Assembly (NCBI GenBank): GCA_942492815.1
Contig: OW818658.1
Coordinates: forward strand, 3,038,001 to 3,102,000
Source of the DNA: JAEUWI01 sp942492815
GTDB lineage: Bacteria > Hydrogenedentota > Hydrogenedentia > Hydrogenedentales > JAEUWI01
Length of the DNA stretch: 64,000 nucleotides
Direction of reading: 5' to 3'
Shown here piece by piece: positions 42,202-50,303 of this stretch (positions within the stretch are counted from its first letter, which is position 1; each line of letters begins with the position of its first letter). The position numbers and the translations under genes were made by a program. The notes under the pieces are model-generated. The model was given only the letters and a program-made list of their open reading frames with translations. It ran no database searches and was not told where the DNA came from.

Positions 42202-43659
42202 ATGAGCACAATGAATATCGGACTGATTGGCCTCGCCGTGATGGGCGAGAACCTGGTCCTGAATATGGAACGCAACGGCTACGGCGTCGCCGTTTTCAAC
42301 CGCACGGTCTCCAAGGTCGACGATTTCGTCGCGGGACGCGCCAAGGGCAAGAACATCAAAGGGTGCCACAGCATTCAAGAGCTGTGCGAAAGCCTGGAGA
42401 AACCCCGGCGCGTGATGATGCTGGTGAAGGCCGGCAGCGCGGTGGATGATTTCATCGAGCAGCTCATCCCCCACCTTGAAAAAGGCGACATCATCATCGA
42501 CGGTGGCAACACCTATTTCCCCGACACGATCCGTCGCGCGAAGTATCTCGAAGAGAAAGGCCTGCTCTTTATCGGCACCGGCGTCTCCGGCGGCGAAGAA
42601 GGGGCACTCATGGGCCCCTCCATCATGCCCGGCGGCTCGAAAGAAGCTTGGGCCCACGTGAAGGACATCTTTCAGTCCATCTCCGCCAAGGTGGCCGATG
42701 GGTCCCCCTGCTGCGAATTCATCGGCGCGGACGGCGCGGGCCACTACGTGAAGATGGTCCACAACGGCATCGAGTACGGCGACATGCAGATGATCTGCGA
42801 GGTCTACTCCATCATGAAGGGCCTCCTCGGCCTCTCCGCAACGGAACAGGCCGAAGTCTTCGCAAACTGGAACAAGACCGAGCTCGACAGCTACCTCATC
42901 GAGATCACGGCCGAAATTCTGGCCAAGATGGACGACGAAACCGGCAAGCCCATGGTCGATGTGATTTTGGACACGGCGGGCCAGAAGGGCACCGGCAAGT
43001 GGACCTCCACCAGCGGCCTGGACCTCGGCGCGCCCGTGCCCACGGTGGCCGAAGCCGTGTTTGCCCGCTGCCTCTCCGCCATCAAGGGCGAGCGCGTCGC
43101 GGCTTCCAAAGTACTCACCGGCCCCGCCGCATCGCCCATCGACATCGACAAGGCGGAAGCGCTCGAAAACCTGCGCCAGGCCCTCTACATGTCCAAAATC
43201 TGCTCCTACGCCCAGGGCTTCCAGCTCATTCAATATGCGGCAAAAGAATACGGCTGGGGGATCAACTACGGCGACGTGGCGCTTATGTGGCGCGGCGGCT
43301 GCATCATCCGCGCCCAGTTCCTCGACGAGATCAAGAAGGCCTTCGACGCGGACCCGAACTGCGTGAACCTACTGCTGGTGCCCTACTTCAAGGCCGCCAT
43401 CGACAAGGCCCAGCCCGCGCTGCGCTGGGCGGTTTCCGAGGCGGTGAAGCATGGCATCCCCACGCCCACCCTCTCCTCCGCCATCGCGTACTACGACAGC
43501 TACCGCGCGGAAGTGCTCCCCGCGAACCTGCTTCAGGCCCAGCGCGATTACTTCGGCGCCCACACCTACGAGCGCACCGACAAGCCCCGCGGACAGTTCT
43601 TCCACACGAACTGGACCGGTCGCGGCGGCGACACCGCCTCGACGACGTATAACGTGTAA
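42202..43659 (+). CDS. gnd: 6-phosphogluconate dehydrogenase, decarboxylating
   Basis: A 485-residue oxidative pentose phosphate enzyme. NADP loop GLAVMGENL (10-18), substrate motif GVSGGEEGALMGPSIMPGG, and catalytic HYVKMVHNGIEYGDMQ (Lys and Glu) are intact, as is the C-terminal tail (RTDKPRGQFFHTNW in part). The length fits the long homodimeric type. AAGGA is 6 nt before ATG. A strong terminator follows. Confidence 0.97.
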   Translation: MSTMNIGLIGLAVMGENLVLNMERNGYGVAVFNRTVSKVDDFVAGRAKGKNIKGCHSIQELCESLEKPRRVMMLVKAGSAVDDFIEQLIPHLEKGDIIIDGGNTYFPDTIRRAKYLEEKGLLFIGTGVSGGEEGALMGPSIMPGGSKEAWAHVKDIFQSISAKVADGSPCCEFIGADGAGHYVKMVHNGIEYGDMQMICEVYSIMKGLLGLSATEQAEVFANWNKTELDSYLIEITAEILAKMDDETGKPMVDVILDTAGQKGTGKWTSTSGLDLGAPVPTVAEAVFARCLSAIKGERVAASKVLTGPAASPIDIDKAEALENLRQALYMSKICSYAQGFQLIQYAAKEYGWGINYGDVALMWRGGCIIRAQFLDEIKKAFDADPNCVNLLLVPYFKAAIDKAQPALRWAVSEAVKHGIPTPTLSSAIAYYDSYRAEVLPANLLQAQRDYFGAHTYERTDKPRGQFFHTNWTGRGGDTASTTYNV

Positions 43660-43674
43660 ACCATCGTTGTGTTT

Positions 43675-43707
43675 CGGCCTCCGGGATAACCCGGAGGCCG
43701 TTTTTTT
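43675..43707 (+). terminator. Rho-independent terminator of gnd
   Basis: An 11-bp perfect stem (43675-43685 with 43690-43700), loop ATAA and seven T residues (43701-43707). Confidence 0.96.
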
Positions 43708-43709
43708 GA

Positions 43710-43775
43710 CCGATAGGACGGATATGACGGATGAAACAGACCACATCGGTCGTATCGGTGCAATCCGTCCTATCG
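43710..43775. repeat. Inverted pair built from GACGGAT words
   Basis: GATAGGACGGAT (43712-43723) and ATCCGTCCTATC (43763-43774) are exact reverse complements. Between them are further GACGGAT and ATCGGT words. The family resembles the 36869 and 45096 repeats. Confidence 0.75.
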
Positions 43776-43798
43776 ATCAGCAATGAGAGTCAGCCAGC

Positions 43799-44359
43799 AT
43801 GCCCGAAATCACCGCCCGCTTCACCCTCACCGGCGAAGACTACGAAGCCTACCTCCGCTACTACTACGCCCGCACGAAAAAGGGTCGCCGCCAGATGCGG
43901 CGCATGTATTTCGTGGGACTGATACTCTATGTGTGGTTCATGGTCATGGAGTACGACCACCCAAAGTTCGGCATCAGCCAGCCCGGCTATTACGCGGCCT
44001 ACGCCGTGATTACCGCCGGGCTGTTGGGGGGCGGATTCTGGTATTTCCTCAACCGCATCTGGCCCACGCTGGCCCAGGGCGCGGTGAAGCGTTCTGCCCA
44101 AAAGGGGATGTTTGCGGACACAACGATCACATTGCGGAAGGATGCGCTTTTCGTACAAACCAGCGAGGGCGAGGGGCGAATGGCCTGGAAGAGTGTCGAG
44201 CGCGTGGAAGATGACGAAGGGTACATCTACCTCTTCATGGGCGGGCTGAACGCCTTTATTCTTCCCAAGCGGGGCTTTGAGGATGGCGCATCCGACGCGG
44301 CGATAAAGCAGATTCGGGAACTCACGGACAAGACGCGTTCCATTACTCCCGCAGCTTGA
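43799..44359 (+). CDS. YcxB-like two-span membrane protein
   Basis: A 186-residue protein. Two membrane spans (~40-53 and ~68-85) are followed by a cytosolic beta domain with ITLRKDALFVQTSEGEGRMAW and AFILPKRGF, the pattern of YcxB-like proteins (unknown function). Basic residues (RRQMRRM) precede span 1. Its stop lies 17 bp inside the convergent gene at 44343. GAGAG is the only upstream purine run. Confidence 0.7.
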   Translation: MPEITARFTLTGEDYEAYLRYYYARTKKGRRQMRRMYFVGLILYVWFMVMEYDHPKFGISQPGYYAAYAVITAGLLGGGFWYFLNRIWPTLAQGAVKRSAQKGMFADTTITLRKDALFVQTSEGEGRMAWKSVERVEDDEGYIYLFMGGLNAFILPKRGFEDGASDAAIKQIRELTDKTRSITPAA

Positions 44360-45026
44360 GGTAGAGATTCCCGTCTTCCAGCTTGATTGCTTCCACACCC
44401 CGGGAAAGTCCGTCCCAGAATCCGCCCTGGCCGCCGAATTCCTGCACGAGGTCCTTGTTCTTCAGGTCGCCCATCCAGGCAGAGGGCAGGGGCACTCCAC
44501 CGATGCTGATGCCCCGAACGATAACCACGGGCTTGTCGTTTTCAAAGCGGAGGGTGGCCCCGGCGGTGATGCGGGCCGTGGTGCCGCCGATGACCGGAAA
44601 CTCGGGGTCCACCGGCACGAGCAGCACCACGCTCAGCAGGTCGCGGGAGATGTCGATGGCAACCCTATCCGCCCATTCGGGGTTCTTGTCGATGATCGCG
44701 TTGAGCTCTTTTTCAGTGATCCGGATTTCGCGCTTGGCGTCATCTTCCGTGTAGGGCTCGGGTTCGGCCACGTTGCTGTTTTGGGGTGCGGCGGAGCCGC
44801 CCGCCGCTTCCAGCCTGGCCAGCTTCTCGGCGAAGGCTGCCTCTTCCTTCTCGGAGAGGGTCGTGGTCTTGAAGGCCGACGCGTAGACGTTGTATTTCAC
44901 CCAGACCCCCGCGGCAATCGCGGAGAGGAGCACGGCTGCGAGGATGACGCCCAATACCTGCATGCAGCCGAAGCGGCGTTTGGGTGCAGGGACTGGTGCC
45001 GTTGGGGGTGGGCCTTGCTCTGTCAT
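44343..45026 (-). CDS. Membrane-anchored protein of unknown function
   Basis: A 227-residue protein: Pro-rich N-terminus, one span (~23-43), an acidic linker and an outer domain (~95-227) containing ITEKELNAIIDKNPE and LRFENDKPVVIVRGISIGGVPLP in part, similar in style to bacterial lipid-binding-like domains of the LptA/AsmA/DUF2993 type, but I cannot assign it. AAGGAGAG lies 9 nt before ATG 45026. Confidence 0.75.
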   Translation of the reverse strand: MTEQGPPPTAPVPAPKRRFGCMQVLGVILAAVLLSAIAAGVWVKYNVYASAFKTTTLSEKEEAAFAEKLARLEAAGGSAAPQNSNVAEPEPYTEDDAKREIRITEKELNAIIDKNPEWADRVAIDISRDLLSVVLLVPVDPEFPVIGGTTARITAGATLRFENDKPVVIVRGISIGGVPLPSAWMGDLKNKDLVQEFGGQGGFWDGLSRGVEAIKLEDGNLYLKLRE

Positions 45027-45095
45027 GGGGTTACTCTCCTTGTGGCAAGTTTACATCGCCGTAAGCCAGTTTATTCGACTCCGCAAAGCGCCTTG

Positions 45096-45120
45096 TCGGA
45101 CGGATCAGACGGATCGGACC
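45096..45120. repeat. Short GACGGATC repeat sharing an 18-mer with 36869-36968
   Basis: TCGGACGGATCAGACGGATC followed by GGACC stands between the membrane-protein gene and the RAYT gene. The core GATCAGACGGATCGGACC is identical to that of the 50-bp units 8 kb away. Confidence 0.75.
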
Positions 45121-45179
45121 TATCGGGTGTTATAAAGCGGAACCCGACCGCGATCAGCTACTCACAACCAACCATGCAA

Positions 45180-45713
45180 CTATACACCGTCCGCCCTCGT
45201 CACCCGCAAGAGCCCCCGCTCCCCGGCGTAGTTCCTGGCACTCGAATAGCGCCAGTGCTCGGGCTTGTCCACGTAGCCCCGCTTGACCGGGTTCTCGTGG
45301 ATGTAGCGAATCTTCTCCGCCATCATGGCGTCATTGATGATCAGCTCGGGGTGGACGCTTTCCTGCCAGAACTGCACGTCCCGCTCGTCTTTTCGACCGC
45401 GCGGATAAAAGTCGAAATGGTCGAGCATGACACGGACGTTGTGGTCGTTGAGGAACTTCAGCAACTGCCGACCGGTGTTGTACTTCAATCGAGTAATGGT
45501 CTTCTCCAGATTCGGACTCTGGGCAATGAAGTGGACATGATTGTCCAAAACAACATAGGCGTAGACCACGAGGCCTTCGCCCATGAGATAGTCGAAACCG
45601 TCGAGAAGAATCGAAACGGTATCGGGGCGCGTGAACACGGGGGCCCAATGGTAAACCGTGCAGGTCATGAAATGGGGCTGGGTGGGATCGAGGAAGCGAT
45701 TGGCGGAGTCCAC
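45180..45713 (-). CDS. REP-associated tyrosine transposase (RAYT, Y1/HUH family)
   Basis: A 177-residue single-strand transposase-like protein. It has FLDPTQPHFMTCTVYHW at the start, the HUH pair His59-x-His61 (LDNHVHFI), WQESVHP, and the RAYT signature IRYIHENPVKRGYV with Tyr137 as the likely nucleophile, then HWRYSSARNY. RAYTs cut and move REP palindromes and are domesticated in many genomes. GTG 45713 is chosen because GGAG, lying across the hemG stop, is 5 nt upstream; the upstream open frame is inside hemG. Its two-base gap to hemG suggests coupled translation. No terminal repeats flank it. Confidence 0.9.
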   Translation of the reverse strand: MDSANRFLDPTQPHFMTCTVYHWAPVFTRPDTVSILLDGFDYLMGEGLVVYAYVVLDNHVHFIAQSPNLEKTITRLKYNTGRQLLKFLNDHNVRVMLDHFDFYPRGRKDERDVQFWQESVHPELIINDAMMAEKIRYIHENPVKRGYVDKPEHWRYSSARNYAGERGLLRVTRADGV

Positions 45714-45715
45714 CC

Positions 45716-47071
45716 CTACTCCCCCACCGCCTTGAGCGCCGAAACGACGCAATCGTTGATGCCCACGCCGCGATAGGCGTTGCCCGCGAAGCGCAGGCCG
45801 GGGTGGCGATCTTCGGCGGCCTCGATGGCGCGCACGCGGGCCTGATGGCCGAAGGTATACTGGGGAATGGCCTTTTCCCAACGGAAAATCCGATGGAGTA
45901 CGGGGTCCGACTTGATGTCGAGAATTGGAAAGAGTTCCTGACGGATCACGTCGAGCATGGCACCGTCGTCGAGCTTGACGGCATCGGGATCGCTTGCGCC
46001 GCCGATCATGGTGCGCAGGAGAATCTTGCCTTCGGGCGCGCGGCCGGGAAAGAGCGTCGAGGTCCAGATACAGCCCAGGATGCGCTTGCTCTGGGTGCGG
46101 GGGATCAGAAATCCGAATCCGTTGAGGCTGTTACCCACGGCGGCGCGCTCGTACACCGTGCAGATCACGCTCATGCTGGCATAGGGAATTGCGGCCAGGG
46201 ATTCCGCCAGGGGCGCATCGAAATCGCGCACCATTCCCGCAGCGGCATGGGCCGGTGCGGCTACAATAACGGACTCCGCCAGGAAGCGCTCACCGTTGGC
46301 GCAGTGCACTTCGTAGCCGCAGTCGTGCTTCTGGATAAGGGGCACGGGCATAGATAGTCGCGCGCGATCGCCCAATTGCTCCGCCGCGCGGTTTACCAGG
46401 GTGGCCATGCCGCCCTTGAAACTGGTCAGGGTGCCACCGGGTCCCATGGCGGTGCCGCCTGCCCCATTGGTCTTCTTCTTCGCGAGCATCGCGCGGCACA
46501 AGCCACCGTGCTCCGCCTCCATCGCGGCCATGCGTGGAAAGCAGGACGCCAGATCGAGCTGGCGCGCATCGCCGCCGTAGATGCCACTGACCATGGGCGC
46601 AACCAGCGTGTCGGCAGCCTCGGCCCCGATACGGCGCGCGGCAAAATCCCAGATGGACTCCTCTTCATCCGAAACACGCTGATGAATAAAGGGCTCGCCC
46701 ATAAGACGCAGACGGCCCTGGAGGGACAACACCTTGGAGAAGAGAAACGCGGGCGGGGGCTGGAGCTCGTGAAGCGCGCCATTGCGAAAAATGAAGCGTT
46801 TGGCGGCGAGGCTATTGGCCCGGATGAGCTCTCTGTCGAGACCGAGATCGGTAACCCACTGGAGCGTCTTTGGCTCTTTGTCGAGAAAGCCGTTTGGGCC
46901 TTTTTCAAAGGTGAAGCCATCGGTTGACTCGGTGGAGGCGGTACCGCCGAGGGTGTCACCCGCTTCGAGAAGGAGCGTCCGGTCCGCGCCATTGCGCTTC
47001 ATGGCGTAGAAGGCGGCGCAGAGTCCGCTTATGCCGCCGCCAATAATGAGGGTCTTGAGGGGCTCGGTCAT
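45716..47071 (-). CDS. hemG: HemY-type proto-/coproporphyrinogen oxidase
   Basis: A 451-residue FAD oxidase of the HemY/HemG type. Dinucleotide site IIGGGISGL (9-17) with Glu in LLLEAGDTLGG, FEKGPNGF, and the C-terminal FAD contact FAGNAYRGVGINDCV. It oxidises protoporphyrinogen IX or, in the coproporphyrin route, coproporphyrinogen III. The presence of hemN next door favours the protoporphyrin route. AAGGA lies 5 nt before ATG 47071. The RAYT gene follows at once, and a palindromic element separates it from hemN. Confidence 0.92.
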   Translation of the reverse strand: MTEPLKTLIIGGGISGLCAAFYAMKRNGADRTLLLEAGDTLGGTASTESTDGFTFEKGPNGFLDKEPKTLQWVTDLGLDRELIRANSLAAKRFIFRNGALHELQPPPAFLFSKVLSLQGRLRLMGEPFIHQRVSDEEESIWDFAARRIGAEAADTLVAPMVSGIYGGDARQLDLASCFPRMAAMEAEHGGLCRAMLAKKKTNGAGGTAMGPGGTLTSFKGGMATLVNRAAEQLGDRARLSMPVPLIQKHDCGYEVHCANGERFLAESVIVAAPAHAAAGMVRDFDAPLAESLAAIPYASMSVICTVYERAAVGNSLNGFGFLIPRTQSKRILGCIWTSTLFPGRAPEGKILLRTMIGGASDPDAVKLDDGAMLDVIRQELFPILDIKSDPVLHRIFRWEKAIPQYTFGHQARVRAIEAAEDRHPGLRFAGNAYRGVGINDCVVSALKAVGE

Positions 47072-47115
47072 GGGGGTCCTTGAAGGTGAATGGGTCTTGG
47101 GTTTTATGCTCTTAC

Positions 47116-47312
47116 GCCCCGAAGGGGCAATGCAGTTCCCAGCCCAAGGCAACGCCCTGGGGGAAAGAACGCTATGTTTCCCTCGCCCTGTAAGGGCAGC
47201 GCAGCCGGGATTGCCTCCAAACTGCGCTGCCCTTTCAGGGCGATAAAATTAACACCGCCTCTTTTTCCCAGGGCGTTGCCCTGGGCTGAAAGCTGCGCTG
47301 GCCCTTCGGGCC
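47116..47312. repeat. Nested palindromic element between hemN and hemG
   Basis: Three nested inverted pairs: GCCCCGAAGGGGC (47116-47128) with GGCCCTTCGGGCC (47300-47312); a 28-nt pair at 47141-47168 and 47260-47287 centred on CAACGCCCTGGG (3 mismatches); and a 21-nt pair at 47184-47204 and 47222-47242 (1 mismatch). It fills most of the 382-bp gap 47072-47453, which has no gene. It would split a hemN-hemG transcript with a long hairpin. Confidence 0.9.
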
Positions 47313-47453
47313 GAAAAACGAACGTTCAGGCCACCCTCGCTCGCGTCAGGACAGCCCCGCCGGTTGAGGTGAGTTTCGCCCGGTTCAACTGAAACAATCG
47401 ACCCGTAACATTCTTCGCTGCTTGCAGACACGGGGCGACGCTGTCCCTATGCC

Positions 47454-48863
47454 TTAAATCGTTCTCGAAAAATTCTTAAAGTGCGCGGGCTTCTTCAGGT
47501 GCGCGTCGAAGACCATGGCCACATTGCGCACGAAGGCCTGGCCCAACGGCAATACTGTCAATCCGCCGACGTCGCGCACCATGAACTGTTCCTGATAGAA
47601 CTCCTGGAGCCGCGACTCTTCGTCGGTGAAATAGGCATCATAGTCCACGCCGAAACGGCCCTTGAGCACGGAAAAATCGAGGTAAAAATTGCACATGAGC
47701 TGACGAATAGTCCAGCGGCGTATGGCGTCGTCATCCGTGAGCCAAGCACCGCAGAGCGTTGGGAAGACGCCCTCGTCCAGGGCCTTGTAGTACATGGCCG
47801 GACGTTTTTCGTTCTGGGCATAGGCCCCGCCGACTTCGCCGATACCGGAAACACCAAAAGCGACCATGTCCTCCGCAGGGACTACGGTGTAGCCCATGAA
47901 ATTGCGGTGGAGACGGCGCTCGTTCAGTGCGACAGCCAGTTCGTCCGTCGGCAGGGCGAAGTGGTCCATGCCAATGATGCGGTAGCCCGCGGCCACGAAA
48001 AGGCGCCGGGCGATGGCGAAGAGATCGTATTTCTCGGCACCCGTGGGGCGCGGACGTTCGTCCATCTTCCGTTGGTGTTTGATTTGCTCGGGCAAGTGGG
48101 CGTAGCTGTAGACCGCAAGCCGATCCGGCCGAATGTCAATGACGGTCTCGATGGTCTTTGCCCAAGTCTCGGGCGTCTGGTCGGGCAGTCCATAAATCAG
48201 GTCGATGTTGATCCCGGAGAAACCCAAATCGCGGCACCGATTGAAAAGTGTACGGGTCTGTTCTTCCGTCTGATTGCGATTGATGGTCGCCTGCACTGTG
48301 GGATCGAGGTCCTGGACGCCCATGCTGATGCGGTTGAAGCCCAGCGCGCGCAGGGTCTGCAATTGATCGAGGGAGGTCACCCGGGGATCCACCTCCAAGG
48401 CCACTTCCGCGTCGGGCGCGAAGTCGAATTCGCGGGTCAACACGCCGTGGAGCGCCTTGATCTGCTCCACCGACTGGTAGGTCGGTGTGCCGCCGCCCCA
48501 GTGAAGCTGCTTCACCGTCTTGCGGCTGCCCAGGCGCTTCGAGGCCATGGCGATTTCCTGATAAACGTACTGGAGGTACTTCTCGGAGACCTCTGGATGC
48601 TTCGAAATGACCACATTGCAGCCGCAAAAGTGACAACGCTCCCAGCAGAAGGGCAGGTGCACATAGAGCGACAGGGGCTCGGCGATGTTTTCGGCGGCGC
48701 GGTCCAGCGCGCGGCCGTAATCCGCAGCGCCAAAGTCATGACTCCATTCGGGGGCAGTCGGATAACTCGTGTAGCGAGGTCCGGGCCGATCATAGCGGTC
48801 CAGCAGTTCTCGGGTGACCTCCAGGCTTTCCTGGGTGGCGGATGGGGCGGTGGTGGGGCTCAC
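47454..48863 (-). CDS. hemN: Oxygen-independent coproporphyrinogen III oxidase
   Basis: A 469-residue radical SAM enzyme converting coproporphyrinogen III to protoporphyrinogen IX without oxygen. The iron-sulfur motif is Cys73-x3-Cys77-x2-Cys80 followed by Cys82, preceded by the HemN marks RYTSYPTAPEW and YVHLPFC. Downstream are GGGTPT and the C-terminal HemN domain. These marks separate it from HemW-like paralogues. GTG 48863 has GAGGT 7 nt upstream. hemG follows on the same strand. Confidence 0.95.
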   Translation of the reverse strand: MSPTTAPSATQESLEVTRELLDRYDRPGPRYTSYPTAPEWSHDFGAADYGRALDRAAENIAEPLSLYVHLPFCWERCHFCGCNVVISKHPEVSEKYLQYVYQEIAMASKRLGSRKTVKQLHWGGGTPTYQSVEQIKALHGVLTREFDFAPDAEVALEVDPRVTSLDQLQTLRALGFNRISMGVQDLDPTVQATINRNQTEEQTRTLFNRCRDLGFSGINIDLIYGLPDQTPETWAKTIETVIDIRPDRLAVYSYAHLPEQIKHQRKMDERPRPTGAEKYDLFAIARRLFVAAGYRIIGMDHFALPTDELAVALNERRLHRNFMGYTVVPAEDMVAFGVSGIGEVGGAYAQNEKRPAMYYKALDEGVFPTLCGAWLTDDDAIRRWTIRQLMCNFYLDFSVLKGRFGVDYDAYFTDEESRLQEFYQEQFMVRDVGGLTVLPLGQAFVRNVAMVFDAHLKKPAHFKNFSRTI

Positions 48864-48941
48864 AAAAATACCTCGACGCTCTCACAGTTTCTCAAGAACT
48901 TAAGTATAGCGCATCGGGGCGCGCGGCTGATAGTCACGAGG

Positions 48942-49106
48942 TAATTGACAATGGACAATTGACAATGGACAACGAAGAGGAGGAAAGAGATCTATCATCG
49001 ACAGGACAAGTTGCATGGTTCGAGGTTTCTTCATCCGTCATCCGTCATCCGTCATCCTTCCACTTTTCTCCAGACTCCAGACTCCGGACTCCGGACTCCG
49101 GACTAC
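48942..49106. repeat. Three short minisatellites in the hemN / GlcG-like divergent gap
   Basis: The 372-bp gap 48864-49235 holds two 14-bp units of AATTGACAATGGAC (48943-48970), three units of TCATCCG (49031-49051) with a partial fourth, and four 7-bp GACTCC(A/G) units (about 49073-49100). No gene or clear promoter is seen. The first array has inverted partners downstream of the next gene (49861-49887). Confidence 0.88.
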
Positions 49107-49235
49107 ACCCTGCCGTTGAACCACCCGTCCCCAAACCAGTAAGATACGAAAATGTCCCGGGCGCAGTGATCGAATCCCAGCAGGGGTGCTGCACGCCCTC
49201 GTAGAGCAAACCCAACGCAAAAGGAAGAATTATCC

Positions 49236-49745
49236 ATGAAGAGCAAGCTTTTCTTTGCCGGCGCCCTGGCCCTGTGCCTTCTGAGCGCGGCCACGTACAA
49301 CTGGTCCTCGGTCTCCGCCCACGACGAAAAGGGTAAGTTTGAGGGCGCGGACATCGATCTGCACTCGGCGACGCATGTCATCGAAGCGGCCATCAAGAAG
49401 GCCGAAGAACTTGACACCAAGATGGATATCGCCATCGTGGACGCGGGCGCCAACCTGAAGGCCTTCGTGCGTATGGATGGCGCGTGGCTCGGCAGCATCG
49501 ATATCGCCCAGAAGAAGGCCAAGACGGCCCGCTTCTTCGACATGAACACGGGCGTTATCGGCGAGCTGAGCCAGCCGGCCGGTCCCCTATACAACATCGA
49601 ACACTCCAACGGCGGCCTGATCACCTTCCCCGGCGGTATTCCGCTCAAGAACAAAGACGGCGTCATCATCGGCGCCATCGGCGTTTCCGGCTCCTCGGTC
49701 GAGAACGACCATGCCGTGGCCGAAGCCGGCGCGGCCGCGCTGTAA
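49236..49745 (+). CDS. Secreted GlcG/HbpS-family protein
   Basis: A 169-residue protein with a Sec signal peptide (~1-28). The mature part is one GlcG/HbpS (DUF336) domain: IEAAIKKAEEL, MDIAIVDAGANLKAFVRMDGA, IDIAQKKAKTA, GGIPLKNKDGVIIGAIGVSG. Known members bind haem or corrinoids or are linked to glycolate use. Its place beside hemN/hemG suggests haem, which is inference. AAAGGAAGA lies upstream of ATG 49236. A terminator follows 14 nt after the stop and inverted minisatellites lie on both sides. Confidence 0.9.
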   Translation: MKSKLFFAGALALCLLSAATYNWSSVSAHDEKGKFEGADIDLHSATHVIEAAIKKAEELDTKMDIAIVDAGANLKAFVRMDGAWLGSIDIAQKKAKTARFFDMNTGVIGELSQPAGPLYNIEHSNGGLITFPGGIPLKNKDGVIIGAIGVSGSSVENDHAVAEAGAAAL

Positions 49746-49759
49746 TCTATTTTTTGAGC

Positions 49760-49792
49760 AAAAGCCCCTTCGGTTCGCCGGAGGGGCTTTTT
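49760..49792 (+). terminator. Rho-independent terminator
   Basis: A 14-bp stem with one G-T pair (49760-49773 with 49778-49791), TTCG loop and T run ends the GlcG-like gene. Confidence 0.93.
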
Positions 49793-49887
49793 CAATTGAC
49801 AATGGACAATGGATAATTGACAACGGACAACGGCCCGGCCCGGCCCGTCCAATTCTTCCTCGTTGTCCATTGTCCATTGTCAATTGC
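49793..49887. repeat. Inverted pair of TTGACAATGGACAA repeats
   Basis: The left arm 49793-49833 has CAATTGACAATGGACAATGG then a drifted copy ending in GACAACGG. The right arm 49861-49887 reads CGTTGTCCATTGTCCATTGT then CAATTGC, its reverse complement. A short (CCCGG) run lies between. The right arm is also the inverse of the array at 48943-48974, so the GlcG-like gene is enclosed. Confidence 0.9.
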
Positions 49888-49970
49888 TAACTGTCAACCG
49901 CCCCCCTCGCTGTGCTACCCTATAGGGATGCTCCTTTCAAGCAATCAGCACATCAGATAAAGGAAAAGCC

Positions 49971-50303
49971 GTGTTTAATTTTGGCGATATTGGAAAAATG
50001 GGCAGTATGCTCAAGCAGGCGATGGAGGTGAAGGCGAAGATGGAGGAGTTGAAGGAATCGCTGGGCAGCGAGCGCATCGAAGCAACTTCGGGCGCGGGCA
50101 TGGTGCAGGTCGTCCTGACGGGAAAGATGGAATTGGTTTCCATCAAGATCGACCCGGAGATCATCAATCCGGCCGAGTCCGAAGTGCTTGAAACCATGAT
50201 CCAGGCCGCCTTCAATGAAGGCATCTTCAAGGCGCAGGAACTGGTGAAGTCCAAGATGACCGAGATGACCGGTGGCATCGACATTCCGGGATTGACCAGC
50301 TAG
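49971..50303 (+). CDS. ybaB: YbaB/EbfC nucleoid-associated protein
   Basis: A 110-residue DNA-binding protein of the YbaB/EbfC family: long N-terminal helix (MLKQAMEVKAKMEELKESLG), beta sheet VQVVLTGKMELVSIKIDPEI and a C-terminal helix. It forms dimers that coat DNA; no recR or dnaX is adjacent here. GTG 49971 has AAGGA 7 nt upstream. Its stop overlaps the fmt start as TAGTG. Confidence 0.93.
   Translation: MFNFGDIGKMGSMLKQAMEVKAKMEELKESLGSERIEATSGAGMVQVVLTGKMELVSIKIDPEIINPAESEVLETMIQAAFNEGIFKAQELVKSKMTEMTGGIDIPGLTS

Noticed and set aside
45714..45881. N-terminal extension of the RAYT
   Set aside because: It overlaps hemG codons and is Arg/Gly-rich; the GTG with GGAG at 45713 fits the family start.
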